DNA of 64,000 bases from Rubrivivax sp. (GTDB lineage Bacteria; Pseudomonadota; Gammaproteobacteria; Burkholderiales; Burkholderiaceae_C): positions 28,164-92,163 of the forward strand of contig JAEUPF010000092.1 of NCBI GenBank assembly GCA_016790425.1, in the 5' to 3' direction. Positions 32,903-41,527 of this stretch are shown one piece after another. Made by a program: the position numbers and the translations under genes. Position 1 is the first letter of the stretch. Every line of letters begins with the position of its first letter. The notes beneath the pieces are model-generated. The model was not told where the DNA came from, searched no databases, and saw only the letters and a program-made list of their open reading frames with translations.

Positions 32903-35308
32903 TCAGTTGCGCACCGGCTTGCCGGTCTGCAGCATGCCCATGATGCGTTCCTGCGTCTTCGGGTGGCCGAGCAGCGCGGCGAAGTGCCGGCTCTCCAGCT
33001 TCATCAGGTATTCCTCGCTCACCAGCGAGCCGGCATCGACGTCGCCGCCGGTCACCACCTCGGCGATGAGATTGGCGATGTGGAAGTCGTGCGCGCTGAT
33101 GAAGCCGCCGTCGCGCATGTTGACGAGCTGGCCGCGGATGGTGGCCGCGGCGCTGCGCCCGGCCACCGGGAACAGCGTCTTGGCCGGCGCGCGGTAGCCG
33201 CTGGCGGCCATCGCCTTGGCCTGCTCGAGGGCGACGAAGAGCAGCTCGTCCTTGTGCGGCACGACGATGTCGCTCCACAGCAGGTAGCCGAGCTTGCGCG
33301 ACTCGATGGCGCTGGTGCCCACCTTGGCCATGGCGGCGCTCTGGAAGCCGTCGAAGAGGAACTTCTGGATGTCGGCATTCGCGTTGCCGGCCGCGGCCAT
33401 CTCGGCGGCGCGGCGGGCGATGTAGGTCAGGCCGCCGCCGGCCGGCAGCAGGCCCACGCCCACCTCGACCAGGCCGACGTACGACTCCATTGCCGCCACG
33501 CGCCTCGCGCAGTGCACCGCGAGCTCGCAGCCGCCGCCCAGCGCCAGCCCGCGCATCGCGGCCACCACCGGCACCGGCGAGTAGCGCATGCGCAACAGCG
33601 CCTGCTGCAAGCCGGTGGCCGCCTCGACGACGCCCTTGACGCCGCTCTTCATGAAGATCGGCATCACCTCCTCGAGGTTGGCGCCGGCGGAGAACACGTC
33701 GTCGGGCGACCAGATGACGAGGCCCCGGTAGCCGGCTTCGGCGAGGTCGAGCGCCTTCACGAGGCCTTCACCCACCGTCGGGCCGATCAGGTGCAGCTTC
33801 GAGGTGATGCTGGCGATCAGCACCTCGCCGTCCAGCGTCCACAGCCGCACGTGGTCGTTCTTCCAGACCTCGGTGCCGCTCTTCAGCGCCTCGGGCGCGC
33901 CGGAGCCGAGCATCGCCTCGGGGAAATGCTGGCGGCGGTAGACCGGCAGCGTGCTCTTCGCAACGTACGCCTTCCTCGCCGGGCTCCACGAGCCCTCGGG
34001 CGTGTGCACGCCCTGCACGGGCACCGGCCCCTCGAAGACCCAGGCCGGCAGCGGCGCAGTGGAAAGCGCCTTGCCCGCTTCGATGTCTTCCTTGATCCAC
34101 TGCGCCACCTGCGACCAGCCGGCCTCCTGCCACAGCTCGAAGGGGCCTTGCTTCATGCCGAAGCCCCAGCGCATCGCGAAGTCGACGTCGCGCGCGCTGT
34201 CGGCGATGCTCTCCAGGTGCACGGCGGCGTAGTGGAAGCCGTCGCGCAGGATCGACCAGACGAACTGCGCCTGCGGGTTGGTGCTCTCGCGCAGCAGCTT
34301 CAGCCGCTCGCCGGCCGGCTTCTTCAGCATGCGCTCGACGATCGCCTCGGCCTTGCCGCCGGCCGCAACGTAATCGGCCTTCGCCGGGTCCAGGCGCAGG
34401 ATGTCCTTGCCCACCTTCTTGTAGAAGCCGGCGCCGGTCTTCTGGCCGAGCGCGCCTTTCTCGATCAGCGCGGCCAGCACCGGTGGCGTCGTGTACAGGG
34501 CGTGGAACGGGTCCTCGACCTTGCCGGGGCCGAGGTTGTCCTGCATCGTCCTGACGACGTGGGCCATGGTGTCCAGGCCCACGACGTCGGCGGTGCGGAA
34601 GGTGCCGCTGGAGGCGCGGCCCATCTTCTTGCCGGTGAGGTCGTCGACGATGTCGTAGCTGAGGCCGAACTTCTGCGCCTCGGCCATCGTGGCCATCATC
34701 CCGGCGATGCCGACACGGTTGGCGACGAAGTTCGGCGTGTCCTTGGCCCGCACCACGCCCTTGCCGAGGGCGCTGGTGACGAAGGTCTCGAGCTGGTCGA
34801 GCACCTCGGGCTGCGTGGTCGGCGTGGCGATCAGTTCGACCAGCGCCATGTAGCGTGGCGGGTTGAAGAAGTGGATGCCGCAGAAACGCGGCTTGATCGA
34901 CTCGGGCAGCGCCTCGGCGAGCCGGGTGATCGAAAGGCCCGAGGTGTTGCTGGCGACGATGGCGTGTGGCGCCACGGCCGGCGCGATGCGCTGGTACAGA
35001 TCCAGCTTCCAGTCCATGCGCTCGGCGATGGCCTCGATGACGAGGTCGCATTCGCCGAGCCTGGCGAGGTGTTCCTCGTAGTTGGCCTGCTCGATCTGCA
35101 CGGCGTCCTCGGGGATGCCGAGCGGCGCGGGCTTGAGCTTCTTCAGGTTCTCGACGGCCTTGGCGACGATGCCGTTCTTCGGCCCCTCCTTGGCCGGCAG
35201 GTCGAACAGGATGACCGGCACCTTGCAGTTGACCAGATGGGCGGCGATCTGCGCCCCCATCACCCCGGCGCCGAGCACGGCGGCCTTGCGGACGTGGAAT
35301 CGATTCAC
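32903..35308 (-). CDS. 3-hydroxyacyl-CoA dehydrogenase / enoyl-CoA hydratase fusion, FadN domain order
   Basis: An 801-residue bifunctional enzyme. The dehydrogenase comes first: NAD site KAAVLGAGVMGAQIAAHL at residues 8-25, ASNTSGLSITRLAEALP, and HFFNPPRYMALVELI with the catalytic histidine. The hydratase-like domain is at the C-terminus: DDVFSAGANLEEVMP and ALGGGCELAVHCARRVA, then EVGVGLLPAGGGLTYIARRA. This is the FadN order, the reverse of FadB/FadJ. The start is GTG 35308, preceded by GGGGAG. It sits between the DUF2147 gene and the thiolase in the same transcription direction and makes the substrate of the thiolase. Confidence 0.95.
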   Translation of the reverse strand: MNRFHVRKAAVLGAGVMGAQIAAHLVNCKVPVILFDLPAKEGPKNGIVAKAVENLKKLKPAPLGIPEDAVQIEQANYEEHLARLGECDLVIEAIAERMDWKLDLYQRIAPAVAPHAIVASNTSGLSITRLAEALPESIKPRFCGIHFFNPPRYMALVELIATPTTQPEVLDQLETFVTSALGKGVVRAKDTPNFVANRVGIAGMMATMAEAQKFGLSYDIVDDLTGKKMGRASSGTFRTADVVGLDTMAHVVRTMQDNLGPGKVEDPFHALYTTPPVLAALIEKGALGQKTGAGFYKKVGKDILRLDPAKADYVAAGGKAEAIVERMLKKPAGERLKLLRESTNPQAQFVWSILRDGFHYAAVHLESIADSARDVDFAMRWGFGMKQGPFELWQEAGWSQVAQWIKEDIEAGKALSTAPLPAWVFEGPVPVQGVHTPEGSWSPARKAYVAKSTLPVYRRQHFPEAMLGSGAPEALKSGTEVWKNDHVRLWTLDGEVLIASITSKLHLIGPTVGEGLVKALDLAEAGYRGLVIWSPDDVFSAGANLEEVMPIFMKSGVKGVVEAATGLQQALLRMRYSPVPVVAAMRGLALGGGCELAVHCARRVAAMESYVGLVEVGVGLLPAGGGLTYIARRAAEMAAAGNANADIQKFLFDGFQSAAMAKVGTSAIESRKLGYLLWSDIVVPHKDELLFVALEQAKAMAASGYRAPAKTLFPVAGRSAAATIRGQLVNMRDGGFISAHDFHIANLIAEVVTGGDVDAGSLVSEEYLMKLESRHFAALLGHPKTQERIMGMLQTGKPVRN

Positions 35309-35364
35309 TCAATGCTCCCCGGTGGGATGGAAGGACCGGCGCTGCGCAGCCACTGCGGCTGCCT

Positions 35365-35796
35365 TCACTCGACGCGGACCCAGGTCTGATTGCGGAAGAA
35401 CGGCCCGATGAAGCCGCGAACTTCGAGCGTCTTGCCGCCGTCCTTGGGCGTCAGGCGCACCTTGTAGGTCTTGCCGTTGTTGGGGTCGAGGATCGTGCCG
35501 CCGTCCCAGTAGGGGTCGTCGGCGCTCTTCTTCACGCCTTCGATGATGGCCATGCCGAGCACCGGCTGGTCCTTGCGCGCGTCGGTGCACTTGTCGCACC
35601 GGGTGTCCTGCTTGGCCGGGTCGAGCAGCTTCTCGATCTTGCCGCTGAGCACGCCGCCGGTCTCGGCGATGCGAACGTAGCTCTTCTCCTGCTTGGTCTC
35701 GTCGTCGATCGTCTTCCACAGCCCCACCGGGGTTGCCTGGGCGAAGGCGACTTCGGCCAGCAGCGCCACGGCGGCGGCGAACATCACGTCTCTCAT
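35365..35796 (-). CDS. DUF2147 domain secreted protein
   Basis: A 143-residue periplasmic protein with a clear signal peptide (MRDVMFAAAVALLAEVAFAQA). The mature part follows the DUF2147 pattern: PVGLWKTIDDETKQEKSYVRI, GKIEKLL, CDKCTDARKDQPVLGM, GGTILDPNNGKTYKVRLT, LEVRGFIGPFFRNQTWVRV. The two cysteines of CDKC could form a disulfide. A strong ribosome site (AGGAGA) precedes the ATG. Its fixed place between the acyl-CoA dehydrogenase and FadN-type genes suggests a link to lipid metabolism, though the domain's role is unknown. Confidence 0.93.
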   Translation of the reverse strand: MRDVMFAAAVALLAEVAFAQATPVGLWKTIDDETKQEKSYVRIAETGGVLSGKIEKLLDPAKQDTRCDKCTDARKDQPVLGMAIIEGVKKSADDPYWDGGTILDPNNGKTYKVRLTPKDGGKTLEVRGFIGPFFRNQTWVRVE

Positions 35797-35841
35797 GCCG
35801 GTTCTCCTGAATTCGGTTGTTCGTTGTCGCGACGGGCCACT

Positions 35842-37632
35842 CTAGAACATCGCCTCGTCCATCGCCATCAGCGGTGCCAGGCCGGCGCGGGCGCTGCGGA
35901 TGAGCCCGGCCGTCTCGGGCAGCAGCTTGGCGAAGTAGAAGCGGGCGGTGGCCAGCTTGGCGGCGTAGAAGGGGTCGCCGCTGTCCTGGCGGGCGAGCGC
36001 CACCTTCGCCATGCGGGCCCAGAAGTACGCGAACACGAGGTGGCCGGCGACACGCAGGTAGTCGACCGCGGCGGCGCCCACTTCGTCGGCGTTGCCCATC
36101 GCCTTCATCGCCAGTTCGGTGGTGAGCTTGGTCACCTTGTCCCCGAGGTCGGCCAGCGGGTTCACGAACTCCTGCATCGCCTCGTCGGTGCCTTCTTCCT
36201 CGATGAACGCCTGCACCAGCTTGCCGAACTTCTTCAGCCGGGCGCCGGAGTCGCCGAGCACCTTGCGCCCGAGCAGGTCCAGGCTCTGCACGGTGTTGGT
36301 GCCCTCGTAGATCATGTTGATGCGGGCGTCGCGCACGTACTGCTCGGCGCCGGTGGCGGCGATGTAGCCGTGGCCGCCGTACACCTGCATGCAGTGGCTG
36401 GTGGCGATCCAGCCGTTGTCGGTGAGGAAGGCCTTGACGATGGGCGTCAGCAGCGCGGTCAGCTCGGCGGCTTCCTTGCGCTCGTCCTCGTCGTCGGCGG
36501 CGAGCATCTGGTCGATCAGCAAGGCGCAGTAGATCGCCAGCGCGCGGCCGCCTTCGGCATAGGCGCGCGCGGTGAGCAGCATCTTGCGCACGTCGGGGTG
36601 GACGATGATCGGATCGGCCGGCTTGTCCTTGGCTTTCGGCCCCGAGAGGGCGCGCATCTGCAGCCGCTCCTTCGCGTAGGCGGCGGCGTTCTGGTAGGCC
36701 ACCTCGGTGAGGCCGAGGCTCTGGTTGCCCACGCCCAGGCGGGCTGCGTTCATCATCACGAACATCGCCGGCAGCCCCTTGTTCGGCTCGCCCACCAGCG
36801 TGCCGCTGGCGCCTTCGAGCGTGAGCTGGCAGGTGGCGTTGCCGTGGATGCCCATCTTGTGCTCCAGGCCCGTGCAGAAGATGGCGTTGCGTTCGCCCAG
36901 CGTCGCGTCGCTGTTGACCTTGAACTTCGGCACCACGAACAGGCTGATGCCCTTGCTGCCTTGCGGTGCGTCGGGCAGGCGGGCCAGCACGAGGTGGACG
37001 ATGTTCTCGGCCATGTCGTGTTCGCCGGCGCTGATGAAGATCTTCTCGCCGGTGATCTTGTAGCTGCCGTCGGGCTGCGGTTCGGCCTTCGTGCGCAAGA
37101 GGCCGAGGTCGGTGCCGCAATGCGGCTCGGTGAGGCACATCGTGCCCGTCCACACGCCGCTGGTCAGCTTGGGCAGGAAGGTCTTCTGCTGTTCCTCGGT
37201 GCCGTGCGCGTGCAGGCATTCCAGCGCCCCGTGCGAGAGCCCCGGGTACATCGTCCAGGCCTGGTTGGCCGAGTTCATCATCTCGTAGAAGCACTGGTTG
37301 ACGACGATCGGCAGGCCCTGGCCGCCGAACTCGGCATCGACCGAGAGCGCCGGCCAGCCGCCTTCGACGTACTTCGCGTAGGCCTCCTTGAAGCCGGCGG
37401 GCGTGCGCACGGCGTGCGTGCCCTTGTCGAGCACGCAGCCTTCGCGGTCGCCCGAGTGGTTGAGCGGGAACAGCACCTCGGCGGCGAACTTGCCGCCTTC
37501 CTCGAGCACGGCGTTGATGGTGTCGGCGTCGACCTCGGCGTGCCGCTGGCAGCGCTTCAACTCGGCGGTGACGTCGAGCACCTCGTGCAGCACGAAGTGC
37601 ATGTCGCGCAGCGGCGGCGTGTACTGGGGCAT
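35842..37632 (-). CDS. Acyl-CoA dehydrogenase with C-terminal extension (AcdB/DmdC-like)
   Basis: A 596-residue flavoenzyme that introduces the first double bond in beta-oxidation or acts on short acyl-CoA thioesters. It is longer than classic acyl-CoA dehydrogenases (about 380) because it has an N-terminal helical addition and a C-terminal domain. FAD/substrate motifs: TGTMCLTEPHCGTDLGLLRTKA near 155-176, KITGEKIFISAGEHDM near 186-201, and VYGGHGYIAATGAEQYVRDARINMIYEGTN near 420-449 with the catalytic glutamate region. AAGG-rich ribosome site before ATG 37632. It is the first structural gene after the TetR regulator. Confidence 0.95.
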   Translation of the reverse strand: MPQYTPPLRDMHFVLHEVLDVTAELKRCQRHAEVDADTINAVLEEGGKFAAEVLFPLNHSGDREGCVLDKGTHAVRTPAGFKEAYAKYVEGGWPALSVDAEFGGQGLPIVVNQCFYEMMNSANQAWTMYPGLSHGALECLHAHGTEEQQKTFLPKLTSGVWTGTMCLTEPHCGTDLGLLRTKAEPQPDGSYKITGEKIFISAGEHDMAENIVHLVLARLPDAPQGSKGISLFVVPKFKVNSDATLGERNAIFCTGLEHKMGIHGNATCQLTLEGASGTLVGEPNKGLPAMFVMMNAARLGVGNQSLGLTEVAYQNAAAYAKERLQMRALSGPKAKDKPADPIIVHPDVRKMLLTARAYAEGGRALAIYCALLIDQMLAADDEDERKEAAELTALLTPIVKAFLTDNGWIATSHCMQVYGGHGYIAATGAEQYVRDARINMIYEGTNTVQSLDLLGRKVLGDSGARLKKFGKLVQAFIEEEGTDEAMQEFVNPLADLGDKVTKLTTELAMKAMGNADEVGAAAVDYLRVAGHLVFAYFWARMAKVALARQDSGDPFYAAKLATARFYFAKLLPETAGLIRSARAGLAPLMAMDEAMF

Positions 37633-37688
37633 GGTCGGCTCTCCCTTGGCAAGACTCGAAGAAATGGAACGGGCAACGAACCGCGGCT

Positions 37689-38504
37689 TCAGCGGCGCCG
37701 GGCCAGCGCCGGCGCCGCCTTGCCGGCGGTGCCTTTCGCCGCCCCGGCAGCTTGGGTGCCACCGGGCACGCTCGGTGCGCGCGCATGCGCCCCGACACGC
37801 GCGGGCGCGCCGGGGCGGTAATGCGCCACGACGCGTTCGAACCCGGCGCGCGCACGGTCGAGCACGCCGGGGTTGCGCAGGAAGCGCCAGTCGTGGTGCA
37901 GCGCGAGGATGAGGCCGTGGATCTCGAACAGCATCTGCCCGGCGTCGGTGTCGGGCCGCAGGTGCCCGGCCTCGACGGCGGCGCGGATGGCGCGCTCCAG
38001 CGCCGCGTGCCACGTGCGCACCATCGTTGCCAGCGCGTCGCGCACGGGGCCCGGGCGGTCGTCGAACTCGACGGCGCCGCTGATGTAGATGCAGCCCGAG
38101 TCGAGCTCGAACGAGACGCGGCGGATCCAGCGTTCGAACAGCGAGCGCAGCCGCGGCAGCCCGCGCGGTTCGCTGATGGCCGGGAAGAACACCTCTTCCT
38201 CGAAGCGTGCGTGGTACTCGCGGATCACCGAGATCTGCAACTCCTCGCGCGAGCCGAAGTGGGCAAAGACGCCCGACTTGCTCATCTGCATGACTTCGGC
38301 CAGCGCGCCGATCGACAGGCCTTCGAGGCCCATCTGCGAGGCGAGCGCCAGCGCGGCGTCGAGGATCGCGGCGCGCGTCTGCTGGCCCTTCTGCGCCGCC
38401 CGCGAGGCGCCTGCCGCAGCCGGGGCGGGCGCCGGCTGCGCCGCAGCGTCTGCGACGACGCCGTCGGCAACCGGCAAGGGGGTGGAGGCAGGCGCGGCGG
38501 GCAT
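37689..38504 (-). CDS. TetR-family transcriptional regulator of the beta-oxidation cluster
   Basis: A 271-residue repressor-type protein. A 35-residue Ala/Pro-rich head precedes the helix-turn-helix (TRAAILDAALALASQMGLEGLSIGALAEVMQMSKSGVFAHFGSREELQISVI). The ligand domain follows, with WIRRVSFELDSGCIYISGAVEFDDRPGPVRDAL, a conserved segment of this TetR subgroup in Proteobacteria. It is followed by a low-complexity tail. It lies directly upstream of the acyl-CoA dehydrogenase gene in the same direction, and a 16-base inverted repeat touches its own start codon. Likely effector: a fatty acyl-CoA (inference). An alternative start within the Ala/Pro-rich head cannot be excluded. Confidence 0.9.
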   Translation of the reverse strand: MPAAPASTPLPVADGVVADAAAQPAPAPAAAGASRAAQKGQQTRAAILDAALALASQMGLEGLSIGALAEVMQMSKSGVFAHFGSREELQISVIREYHARFEEEVFFPAISEPRGLPRLRSLFERWIRRVSFELDSGCIYISGAVEFDDRPGPVRDALATMVRTWHAALERAIRAAVEAGHLRPDTDAGQMLFEIHGLILALHHDWRFLRNPGVLDRARAGFERVVAHYRPGAPARVGAHARAPSVPGGTQAAGAAKGTAGKAAPALARRR

Positions 38505-38505
38505 G

Positions 38506-38521
38506 GCACGAACGATCGTGC
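38506..38521 (-). promoter_or_regulatory. Inverted repeat at the start of the TetR gene (candidate operator)
   Basis: GCACGA-ACGA-TCGTGC, a 6-bp perfect inverted repeat with a 4-base spacer, one base upstream of the TetR start codon. On the minus strand the AT-rich CAAAATAG just upstream could be its -10 box, so a bound repressor would block the start site. Seen in sequence; binding inferred. Confidence 0.55.
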
Positions 38522-38610
38522 TATTTTGCAGACAACCGATGGCCCCCGTGCCGCGGCGGGCCAGCTTTTTCTAGGGCGCGTCGCCTACTTCACGGGCCAC
38601 AGGCCGAACG

Positions 38611-38645
38611 GCCGCAGGCCGCAGGCCGCAGGCCGCAGGCCGCAG
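38611..38645. repeat. Five tandem copies of a 7-base repeat (GCCGCAG)
   Basis: Five uninterrupted identical copies of GCCGCAG in the 199-base gap between the TetR gene start and the 3' end of the FHA gene. The unit length is not a multiple of three, and no gene is coded there. Such tracts change copy number by slippage and could serve as a strain marker. No function is evident. Confidence 0.9.
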
Positions 38646-38703
38646 GCGCGCACCGCCGGACGTTGGCCACGCCGCCCGGGCTCGAGGCCGCGCGCGCCGC
38701 GGG

Positions 38704-39849
38704 TCACTCCTCGTCGGAATCGTCGCCGCTCTTCTTTTGTTCCTCGGCCGCCTCGGCGGTGATCTTCTCCAGCCCCGGGCGCAGCCGCTCGGCTTCCTTG
38801 ACGAACGCCTCGCGCGTGATGGGCCGGTCCCATTCCAGTGCCGGCGGTGGCAGCATCGAGGCGTAGAGGTCGGCGAACCAGCGTTCGTAGCGCTGCTGGT
38901 TCAGCCCGAGCAGGATGGCCGCGCCGCCGGCGTAGGCGGCCAGCGCCGCCGCGGCGAGCGCGCGCCGCTGCTGCGGCAGCACCAGGCGCGCCTGCATCCA
39001 CAGCGTGGCCACGCCGATGGCCGCCGTGACGCCGAGCACCAGCCGCGCGAACACCGGCGTGCCCGAGATGCCGGAGGCCCACTGCAGCACGAAGCTGGCC
39101 ACTTCCACCGCCAGCAGGCCGCGCACCGCCACCGCCAGGTGCGGCCAGAACTCGAAACGGTGCTGGAAGATCTTCGAGGCCAGGCCCCACACGAGGCACC
39201 AGCCGACGAGAACCAGCGGCGCGCCCACCAGCGGCGGCAGCCAGTCGGACGCCTTGCTCCCCGGGTCGAGTGCGATCCACTGCTCGACCAGCAGCCACAG
39301 CCACAGCATCAGCGCGAAGCCGAGCGTGGCGGCGTGCCCGGTGTGCTCGGCGGCGAGGTCGCGCTCGGGCTCGAGCGCGTCGCCGGCGCGGCGCAGGCGC
39401 AGGCGCGTCTGGCCGGCGACGAGTTCGATGCCGCCGGTGGCCGCGGTGGCGCCGGACAGCGTCGCCAGCCATGGCGGGCGAGCAGCATGGCCTGCGCCAG
39501 CCATGTCGGGTTGCGCGGCCGGCTTGATGCCCAGCGCATCCAGCGGCACCGGGTCGCCGCCGGCGGCCAGCACGCGGCGGCCGCAGCGCATGCCGTTGCG
39601 GCCGGGCAGCACGCGAAGCTGCGTCGTGCCGTCGGCCGCTTCCTCGATGACGGCGTGGTGCGGCGCGACGTGCGGGTCTTCGAGCACGAGGTCGTTGTCG
39701 ATCGCGCGGCCGATCGTCGCCGGCCAGGCGGCCACCGGCAGCGCGTGGCGCACGCGGCCGTCGCGGTCGAGCACCTCGATTCGCGCCACCGGCGGCGGCG
39801 GTGGCACGCCGGCGCCGAGCGCGGGGCGGACTTCGTCGGCTTCGCTCAT
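38704..39849 (-). CDS. FHA-domain integral membrane protein
   Basis: A 381-residue protein. Residues about 22-100 form an FHA domain (TIGRAIDNDLVLEDPHVAPHHAVIEE and GRNGMRCGRRVL), normally a phosphothreonine binder. The conserved serine before HxA reads alanine here (VAPHHA instead of VSRxHA), so binding may be altered. From about 170 to 330 there are four to five membrane helices (LGFALMLWLWLLVEQWI and later ones). The C-terminus is charged and cytoplasmic-looking (KITAEAAEEQKKSGDDSDEE). Its ATG overlaps the stop of the protease gene (ATGA), so the two products are made together. Probably a membrane partner of the secreted protease; mechanism unknown. Confidence 0.88.
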   Translation of the reverse strand: MSEADEVRPALGAGVPPPPPVARIEVLDRDGRVRHALPVAAWPATIGRAIDNDLVLEDPHVAPHHAVIEEAADGTTQLRVLPGRNGMRCGRRVLAAGGDPVPLDALGIKPAAQPDMAGAGHAARPPWLATLSGATAATGGIELVAGQTRLRLRRAGDALEPERDLAAEHTGHAATLGFALMLWLWLLVEQWIALDPGSKASDWLPPLVGAPLVLVGWCLVWGLASKIFQHRFEFWPHLAVAVRGLLAVEVASFVLQWASGISGTPVFARLVLGVTAAIGVATLWMQARLVLPQQRRALAAAALAAYAGGAAILLGLNQQRYERWFADLYASMLPPPALEWDRPITREAFVKEAERLRPGLEKITAEAAEEQKKSGDDSDEE

Positions 39850-41360
39850 GGCGCGCCCTTCGTGGCGCTGGGCGCGCTCGCTGCCGCTGCCGGGCGCTGC
39901 GGCCTCGGCGCGGCCGCCCCGAACCCGGCCAGGTAGTGCGCGGCCAGCTTCTGCGCGTTGGCGAAGGTGAAGCCGTAGGCGTCGAAGCGGCCCTGCACGC
40001 CCTGGACGGTGCCGTCGAGCGTGGCCACCAGCAGCGACATGTCGTACAGCCCCGGCAGCTTCTTGTGCGCGCGCAGGCACATCACCGCGCGCAGCGGCAG
40101 GTTGCCCGCGCCTTGCACCGTGTCCTCGATGCACTGGGCGGCGCTTTGCGTGCGCGTGGCGGCACCGAACGGCTCGTTGCGGAAGCTCTTCGAGTAGCGG
40201 TCGATGAAGCGGATGGCACCGATGCGCCGCCCGTCGTAGGCCTCGTGGCGCACGACGAGGTGCCCGAGCGTCTGGTTGCCGCCGACGAAGATGCGGCTGT
40301 CCATCTGGCAGTCGCTGCGCTCGAACAGCAGGCCGCGCGCATCGGGCGGGTTGCTGCGGCCCCAGCAGCGCATGAACTTCTCCTGCGGCACGGGAATGGC
40401 GTAGCTGGCGTTGCCCGAGGCGCGCCAGGGCAGCTGGATGAACGCCTGCGTCAATGCTTCCTGGTGGCCGGTGAGCTGCTCCACCAGGCGCGGGAACACG
40501 GCTTCGGTGATCGGCGCGGCCTTGGCGCCGCGTTCGAGCAGGCGCTGGGCGAAGACGGCCGGCACCAGGAAGCTCACCTGCTCGCCGTCGCGCCGCGCGG
40601 CGACGTTGACGCCGATGACGCGGCCGCGGTCGTCCAGCGCCGGCCCGCCGCTCATGCCGCCGGAAAGCGAGCCGCCGAAGAAGATCACCGGCAGGTAGCT
40701 GCGTTCGACGAGGCCGTTGTAGGCGCCGCTCATCACGGCGAAGCCCACGTCCAGTGGGTTGCCCAGCGAATGGATGCGCTCGCCGCGCTGCAGCGGCTCG
40801 CTCTCGGGCCGGAAGGCCAGCACGCCGCGGCCGGCGACGACGGCCGGGTCGGCCACCTTCAACAGCGCCAGGTCGTGCACGACGTCGATGTCCAGCAGTT
40901 GCAGCGCGCCCTGGCGGCCGTCGGCCGTGGCATAGACGAGCCGGTACTGCGCCGGCTTCAGCGCGAACTGGCTGACGACGTGGTAGTTGGTGACGAGGTG
41001 GCCCTCGTCGGTGACGAGGAAGCCCGAGCCGACCGAGGCCTGGCTGTCCTGCCCGCGCAGCAGCGTGCGCACCTGCAGCAGCCGCTCGCGCGCGTTGGCG
41101 AAGGCGCGCTGGCTGGCGTCGGTGACCACGGGAGCGGCAGGCGCCGGCGCCGAGGCGGCGGTCGGCGCGGAGGCGGCCGGCGAAACGACGGGGCCGGCCG
41201 GCACGGCGGCGGGGCCGGCCGCAGGGCTTGCCGCGGTGCTGCTGGCGGCGCGAGCGGCCGGCGGCGTGGCCGCCTGCGCAACGCCCGGCCCCTGCAGCGA
41301 CAGCGCCGCGGCCAGCAGCAACGCAGCGCCGACGCGAGGCGATTCGCAAGGTGAAGGCAT
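39846..41360 (-). CDS. Secreted trypsin-like serine protease (S1C) with unknown C-terminal domain
   Basis: A 504-residue periplasmic protease. A signal peptide (VGAALLLAAALSLQGPGVAQA) is followed by an Ala/Pro-rich linker. The protease domain (about 95-290) has the triad histidine in LVTNYHVVSQ, the aspartate in DIDVVHDLALLKV, and the serine in GGSLSGGMSGGPALDDRG, as in DegP-like enzymes, but no PDZ domain follows. The last 200 residues (KFMRCWGRSNPPDARGLLFERSDCQMDSRIFVGGNQTLGHLVVRHE and on) form a domain I do not recognise, with several cysteines. Start may also be ATG 41378. It is coupled to the FHA gene and divergent from the HNH gene. Confidence 0.88.
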   Translation of the reverse strand: MPSPCESPRVGAALLLAAALSLQGPGVAQAATPPAARAASSTAASPAAGPAAVPAGPVVSPAASAPTAASAPAPAAPVVTDASQRAFANARERLLQVRTLLRGQDSQASVGSGFLVTDEGHLVTNYHVVSQFALKPAQYRLVYATADGRQGALQLLDIDVVHDLALLKVADPAVVAGRGVLAFRPESEPLQRGERIHSLGNPLDVGFAVMSGAYNGLVERSYLPVIFFGGSLSGGMSGGPALDDRGRVIGVNVAARRDGEQVSFLVPAVFAQRLLERGAKAAPITEAVFPRLVEQLTGHQEALTQAFIQLPWRASGNASYAIPVPQEKFMRCWGRSNPPDARGLLFERSDCQMDSRIFVGGNQTLGHLVVRHEAYDGRRIGAIRFIDRYSKSFRNEPFGAATRTQSAAQCIEDTVQGAGNLPLRAVMCLRAHKKLPGLYDMSLLVATLDGTVQGVQGRFDAYGFTFANAQKLAAHYLAGFGAAAPRPQRPAAAASAPSATKGAP

Positions 41361-41527
41361 CGGGGCATTGTGGACCATGGCCTCGCGCGCGTCGGCGCCA
41401 AGCGCGGGAGGCCGCATGGGCGTCACGACGGGAGCGACCTCGAGCGCCAGCGCGCGCCGCCGAGCCTGCGTTGCCTTCTTGGTATCCTCCGCGGCGGTGG
41501 CAGCGGCCCACGCTCCCGCCGTTCGAC

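Noticed and set aside
35824-37821. Long plus-strand frame opposite the acyl-CoA dehydrogenase gene
   Set aside because: Antisense shadow of a well-conserved gene, with no start signal or domain.
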